Assembly: GCA_028285315.1 (NCBI GenBank)
Contig: JANQPU010000061.1
Span: 1-50,912 of the forward strand
Length of the DNA: 50,912 nt
Direction: 5' to 3'
From: Acaryochloris sp. IP29b_bin.176
Lineage (GTDB): Bacteria; Cyanobacteriota; Cyanobacteriia; Thermosynechococcales; Thermosynechococcaceae
Shown: one piece after another, positions 47,067 to 50,912 of the stretch
How the letters are laid out: each line of letters opens with the position of its first letter
How positions within the stretch are numbered: the stretch's first letter is position 1
The notes under the pieces: model-generated
Told to the model about the DNA's origin: nothing
The model's input: the letters and a program-made list of their open reading frames with translations, nothing else
Databases searched by the model: none
Made by a program: the position numbers and the translations under genes

Positions 47067-47503
47067 TCTTCCTGAATGGTGTATCTGGGAATTGCAGGTT
47101 TATTGCTGGCTCTTTGGGAAATCAGTAAAGCACTCATATGCACCGTTTTCTGTAACTGAGATGGAGGCACAATCCCATAAAATCCTGAACGCTAGAGACT
47201 TATTGTATCGACTTCAGCAATGGGATGGGGGCACGCTTGCTTAGACTCCTTCAACAGCAGAATGATCAGAATTTGTTAAGTATACTTGCGATCGCACATT
47301 TACCAAGATGAGAGATAAATCAGTACTGGCAGCTTTCAAACTGGCAATGCCAACAGGAAGCCATATCCTCAAACGCATTAAGAGAAAGGATGACAGGAAA
47401 TTATCTTGCAAAGATCATGGCTATATGAGTCACTAAGCATGAGTTTGGGCACACTAGCAATAAGAGTTAAAATATGTTAAGTTAATTTTAGTTAACAACC
47501 TTA
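47067..47503. other. Divergent intergenic region
   Basis: In this 437-base region between queC and a small membrane protein gene I see a HIP1 copy at 47288-47295 and an AT-rich stretch (47465-47500) that may hold a promoter. A frame that ends at 47244 is a shadow of queC extended by chance, so I call no gene. Confidence 0.4.
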
Positions 47504-47524
47504 ATGGCTAAGGACGAAAAATTC

Positions 47525-47677
47525 ATGTCTTCAGACTTCAACAAAGGCATCATGAAATTTGACAATGCTGATAACCCTATCACCGTTGCCATATCAGCAA
47601 TTGTCATTTTTGGCAGCATCGGCCTCTTAATTGGCTGGAGTCTCGAAACTGCATACTTGGTAAGTCAACTGGGTTAA
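47525..47677 (+). CDS. Small single-span membrane protein
   Basis: The product has about 50 residues: a polar N-terminus (S-S-D-F-N-K-G-I-M-K-F-D), then D-N-P-I-T-V-A-I-S-A-I-V-I-F-G-S and a further hydrophobic stretch, so one membrane helix. AAGGA lies ten bases upstream of this ATG; an ATG seven codons earlier (47504) is also in frame. The pattern recalls small cyanobacterial thylakoid-type peptides, though I do not identify it. Its last four bases overlap the 3' end of comF. Confidence 0.6.
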   Translation: MSSDFNKGIMKFDNADNPITVAISAIVIFGSIGLLIGWSLETAYLVSQLG

Positions 47678-48339
47678 GCCTTCGCAACCACTGCAACTCC
47701 TGACACCTTTAAGCCTGCTTGACTTAATGTGTCGACGGCTGAGTGAATCGTTGCTCCCGTTGTATAGATATCGTCTAGCAGTAAAACGGATTTCCCATAG
47801 GTCTCCTTCGTAAAGTAAGACCCTAGTTGAAAAGCTTGGGCAACGTTGGCTAATCTATCGTGTGGTGATAATTTGAACTGGGCTGCTGTGGCCCGCACTC
47901 TCACCAAGCCATTAAGCGTCAAGTTGAAACCTGTCACGTGACAAAAACCTTCGGCAATTAAAGCCGCCTGATTATACCCTCGTTCCTGTTCTCGTTTTTG
48001 ATGGAGTGGGATGGGTAAAACAGTAGAATGGTGTACGTTAAGCTGTGTTTCCAACCAAGCTATCCCCAGTTGTTGTCCTAGGAATTGGGCGATTTTGGGT
48101 TTTTGATCATACTTCAGCCGAGCTAATGCCTGCCTGAGCATCCCTTGATATTGCCCCCATGCAAGTAAAGGGAAGCCATCAATGGTAGTCAGTGGGCTTG
48201 ATAATTGACAAGTCTTTAGCTGATGCTGGCAATCCGGGCAGAAGACTCCAACTGCAAACCGTTCGCACAGGGTACAGCGTGGCCGTAAGCTAAGCTGCTT
48301 CAGTGAATTGAACAAAGCCCTTTGCCATTCAAAACTCAT
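47674..48339 (-). CDS. comF: ComF-family phosphoribosyltransferase
   Basis: The 221-residue protein has an N-terminal zinc-knuckle (C-T-L-C ... C-P-D-C-Q-H-Q-L) and a C-terminal phosphoribosyltransferase motif (L-L-L-D-D-I-Y-T-T-G-A-T). ComF is linked to DNA uptake in naturally competent bacteria; in other bacteria it may act in nucleotide salvage. The enzyme reaction is not known here. Confidence 0.93.
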   Translation of the reverse strand: MSFEWQRALFNSLKQLSLRPRCTLCERFAVGVFCPDCQHQLKTCQLSSPLTTIDGFPLLAWGQYQGMLRQALARLKYDQKPKIAQFLGQQLGIAWLETQLNVHHSTVLPIPLHQKREQERGYNQAALIAEGFCHVTGFNLTLNGLVRVRATAAQFKLSPHDRLANVAQAFQLGSYFTKETYGKSVLLLDDIYTTGATIHSAVDTLSQAGLKVSGVAVVAKA

Positions 48340-48495
48340 GCCGTTTTCGTAAATTGTGAATCAGCTGCTTGTATATCATCGTTCGAACAACAGCGAGCAA
48401 ATTGTCTTTCATATTACGATCTGGAACTAAAAATATCGATATATTGCTTCATGGATTTTGTTATATCTCCTTGACCTGCAGACGTTTGGATTAGG

Positions 48496-50835
48496 ATGAG
48501 ATCGTCTGCTCAAGACTATTCTGTGGAAAGCCTGTATTGGTTAGAGAAACATGATAGGGTTCACTCTTCACGAGTGGGCCATCCTGCTCTAGGGTTGGCT
48601 GGGATATGCCAGGCTCATGTGCCCATCCTGCCGAGTGTAGTCGTGAGCGCAGAATCATTCCAGCAATTTTGCCGCTCTATTGTCTGGTCTTCCCCTTTTT
48701 TGAATGACTTCCCGCATTTGAGTTTACGCTTGCAGGCAGAACAACCGTTTCAGGTGCAAGGGGTGGCGGAAGAAATCGCTCAAGGATTTGAGGCAACTCC
48801 CATATCCCCAAAATGGTTACAGAACGTTTTGGCAGAATTACAGAATCTCTCCGATTGCTGGCGTTTGAGCCCGTCCTTGGCACTTCCAAAACCATGGACT
48901 CAATTTACGCCTCTACTGATGGAGGTGCTGCCAGTTCAATATTGTCAACTCGCTGACCTTGGCAACACCATTAAACGAGCGTGGAACAGCATCTTTACAG
49001 CTCAAACGCTTTTACTCATGCAGGAATGGACCATTCCGATCGATCAAATACGATTGGGCCTCCTGTTGCAACCAGTGGGTTTAGTCAAGGCTTCGGGGTT
49101 TTTGACGAGCACAGAGACCCACCTCCAGATTCAAGCAACACAGGGTCTCAGCCAAAGCATGATGACGGGTGAGATCTTGCCTGATACTTATACCTTTAAT
49201 CGCCAGACGAAGAGCTGGCATCGACATCCTGGCCATATTACCAGTGTCTATCAGGCCCATACGTTACCGTCAGAGTGTACTGTATCAAGAGAGCAAGGTC
49301 TAGTGCAAACGATGCGTGATCCTGCTCCAGAACAATGGGGTCTTGAGCAAGTCCACTTAGACCAACTCTTAGCTTTAGCCCATGATCTACCCCCTTTAAA
49401 TCCCTCGTTTCCAGTTGTGGAATGGCTGTTTCCTGGAGAAGATACGAAGGAACTTAAGGCTGTGAGTGTATGGCCAGCAATGCCCCTACCCACCCTGCAA
49501 CCCCCTCAGCACAGATCGACAAAACCAGAAGAGGGGGAAGCCCCGTTAATGGCTGTAGGGTTAGCCGCATCTGTAGGGCAAGCAACAGCGCCTATTCTAG
49601 TTTGTCAAGATAGCAGCCAACTCCAGCCTTACAAGGTCGCCGATCAGATTGTTGTACTGGAACGGGTGGTGCCATCTGATTTAGTTTGGCTACAGCAGGT
49701 TGCTGGTTTAATTTGTACAACAGGTGGCTATACCTCGCATGGTGCAATTATGGCTCGTGAACTGGGGTTGCCAGCCGTTGTGGGGGTTACTGCCGCCTTA
49801 GATACATTTCAGTCTGGGCAAACGGTTCTCCTGGATGGAAACCAAGGCAAAGTGTTTGCTGCACCGCCATCCTCACAGGCACAGATTTCTATCCGGCCCC
49901 CCACTCATAAGAGTCCCAAACCGACTTTAGAACTTCAGGCAACCCAATTATGGGTGAATCTGAGTCAATCCAAATTACTAGAGCGAGCATTACAGTTGCC
50001 AGTCAGCGGTGTTGGTTTATTAAGGTCCGAGTGGTTCCTCCTGGATATTTGCCAAGGACAACTTCCTGATGATTGGTTACAACAACAGGGTGCTCAAGCC
50101 TTTGTGGAGCATTTGAGCCACCATTTGCAGCGTTTTGTGAAGGCGTGGCGTCCTCGGCCCGTATTTTATCGGTCCTTGGATTGCAAGCAGGGTGCAGTTG
50201 TTCAATCGGTGGGGAACTCTCAAAAGCCTGCCCATTCCATGTTGGGATTGCGAGGGGCATCCCAGTATATGTATGACTCAACCCTCTTTGATTTGGAATT
50301 ACAGGCCCTGGCGCATCTTTGCCATCAAGGCAGTGAGAATATTCGCTTACTTCTACCGTTCATTCGTTCTGTGGATGAATTTGTGTTTTGCCGGAACCGA
50401 ATCCAAGCAGCTAATTTACTAGATCACCTGCAAGTTTGGATAATGGCTGAGGTGCCTTCGGTCTTGTTCCAACTTCCAGAGTATGTGGCGGCAGGAGTTC
50501 AAGGCATTGCGATTGGGACAAATGATTTAACACAATTGTTATTAGGGGTTGACCGAGATTACACCTATCTGACTGAGCGATATACGGCAAACCATCCGGC
50601 TGTGATTGCAGCCCTATCCCAATTAGTCAAGACCGCCAAGACCTTGGGAATTCCTTGTTCGATTTGTGGCCAAGCACCTGTTCAACATCCTCAGCTAATT
50701 CAACAGTTGATTGAATGGGGGGTGACGGCGATTTCGGTTGATATGTCGGCGGTGCCGGAAGCTCGGATTGCGATCGCAACGGCAGAAGAACGTCTCAGAG
50801 CCAAGACAATGTCAGGCGATGTGCAACTTTCCTGA
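48496..50835 (+). CDS. PEP-synthase-like protein with degenerate ATP-grasp domain
   Basis: This 779-residue protein has the layout of PEP synthase (PpsA, about 790): an N-terminal domain in place of the ATP-grasp (about 1-340), a phosphohistidine swivel domain with G-G-Y-T-S-H-G-A-I-M-A-R (H415), and a C-terminal PEP/pyruvate barrel (V-G-L-L-R-S-E-W, M-L-G-L-R-G-A-S, G-T-N-D-L-T-Q, catalytic C in C-S-I-C-G-Q). The N-terminal part lacks the usual R-V-G-G-K-N-A-S-L-G and A-V-R-S-S-A blocks, so ATP binding is in doubt. The phosphotransfer half looks intact. It may be a specialised paralogue rather than the main PEP synthase. Confidence 0.85.
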   Translation: MRSSAQDYSVESLYWLEKHDRVHSSRVGHPALGLAGICQAHVPILPSVVVSAESFQQFCRSIVWSSPFLNDFPHLSLRLQAEQPFQVQGVAEEIAQGFEATPISPKWLQNVLAELQNLSDCWRLSPSLALPKPWTQFTPLLMEVLPVQYCQLADLGNTIKRAWNSIFTAQTLLLMQEWTIPIDQIRLGLLLQPVGLVKASGFLTSTETHLQIQATQGLSQSMMTGEILPDTYTFNRQTKSWHRHPGHITSVYQAHTLPSECTVSREQGLVQTMRDPAPEQWGLEQVHLDQLLALAHDLPPLNPSFPVVEWLFPGEDTKELKAVSVWPAMPLPTLQPPQHRSTKPEEGEAPLMAVGLAASVGQATAPILVCQDSSQLQPYKVADQIVVLERVVPSDLVWLQQVAGLICTTGGYTSHGAIMARELGLPAVVGVTAALDTFQSGQTVLLDGNQGKVFAAPPSSQAQISIRPPTHKSPKPTLELQATQLWVNLSQSKLLERALQLPVSGVGLLRSEWFLLDICQGQLPDDWLQQQGAQAFVEHLSHHLQRFVKAWRPRPVFYRSLDCKQGAVVQSVGNSQKPAHSMLGLRGASQYMYDSTLFDLELQALAHLCHQGSENIRLLLPFIRSVDEFVFCRNRIQAANLLDHLQVWIMAEVPSVLFQLPEYVAAGVQGIAIGTNDLTQLLLGVDRDYTYLTERYTANHPAVIAALSQLVKTAKTLGIPCSICGQAPVQHPQLIQQLIEWGVTAISVDMSAVPEARIAIATAEERLRAKTMSGDVQLS

Positions 50836-50912
50836 AAGTACTGATACTACGTTGCTACTGATCACAACATTTAGCCAGAGGAAACGAGGAATCAACGGTT
50901 ACAGGCATTTAG
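50836..50912. other. Trailing sequence
   Basis: I see nothing identifiable in the last 77 bases. Confidence 0.4.

Larger units (their letters stand above)
1939..50777. repeat. HIP1 octamer GCGATCGC, 23 copies
   Basis: Copies of the cyanobacterial highly iterated palindrome start at 1939, 3299, 3861, 4687, 6657, 7807, 10589, 13210, 14252, 19600, 20731, 23580, 24918, 24998, 25464, 29454, 34517, 35742, 40192, 43074, 46915, 47288 and 50770. A random 8-mer is expected less than once in this length. They lie mostly inside genes and support a cyanobacterial origin. None was seen between 35750 and 40191, the part that includes the three-gene cassette. The count is by eye and may miss a few. Confidence 0.85.

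Noticed and set aside
46993-47244. 83-codon plus-strand ORF overlapping the start of queC
   Set aside because: Its first part is antisense to queC and the rest has no recognisable features.
1-50912. tRNA genes, CRISPR arrays and insertion sequences
   Set aside because: I looked for cloverleaf-like T-loop signatures, regularly spaced direct repeats and transposase motifs on both strands and found none that held up. A tRNA search program would settle the tRNA question.

Overview
The window looks like ordinary chromosome from a cyanobacterium. The evidence is the gene content (Psb32/TPM, a ClpR/ClpP3 pair, a group 2 sigma factor, DUF6737, a GH57/DUF3536 protein, pentapeptide and HEAT proteins, a LabA-like NYN protein) and at least 23 copies of the HIP1 octamer GCGATCGC, where less than one is expected by chance. 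The protein style recalls Acaryochloris, but that is an inference and no marker here proves it. I see no rRNA, tRNA, insertion sequence, prophage or CRISPR array.

Layout. 0-5 kb: a small DUF6737 membrane protein, a REC-(degenerate GGDEF)-EAL response regulator, an SDR oxidoreductase, inorganic pyrophosphatase and a nitroreductase. 5-11 kb: aroA, a coiled-coil membrane protein, a PBP4-type D,D-carboxypeptidase, and lptC behind a LabA-like gene. 11-19 kb: metG, an RsbW-like anti-sigma kinase, an Mla-type ABC ATPase plus MCE protein plus a small membrane protein, a pentapeptide-repeat protein and a HEAT-repeat protein. 19-27 kb: proS, a GerMN lipoprotein, a conserved membrane-anchored protein, a GH57/DUF3536 protein and a Ca2+/H+ antiporter. 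27-31 kb: an acidic membrane protein followed in the same frame by a broken SLH domain, and an MltA-like lipoprotein. 31-36.6 kb: clpR-clpP, a methyltransferase translationally coupled to a RidA/isochorismate-pyruvate-lyase-like fusion, and an ABC transporter. 36.7-39.1 kb: a compact three-gene cassette (TIGR04255 protein, HTH protein, unknown protein) with overlapping reading frames. 39-50.9 kb: an RluA-type pseudouridine synthase, a PHP phosphoesterase, Psb32, a sigma factor with a strong terminator, sfsA, a DUF4351 protein, queC-queE, a small membrane protein, comF and a PEP-synthase-like protein whose ATP-grasp half is degenerate.

Most of the window is housekeeping. Envelope maintenance is well represented (lptC, MlaD/MlaF-like, PBP4, MltA-like, GerMN lipoprotein). 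The least explained parts are the 36.8-39.1 kb cassette, which has the compact, sporadic look of a defence or stress module, and the RidA-PchB-like fusion at 33.3-34.0 kb. Functions not marked as recognised families are inferences. All comparisons with known proteins are from memory, not from searches.
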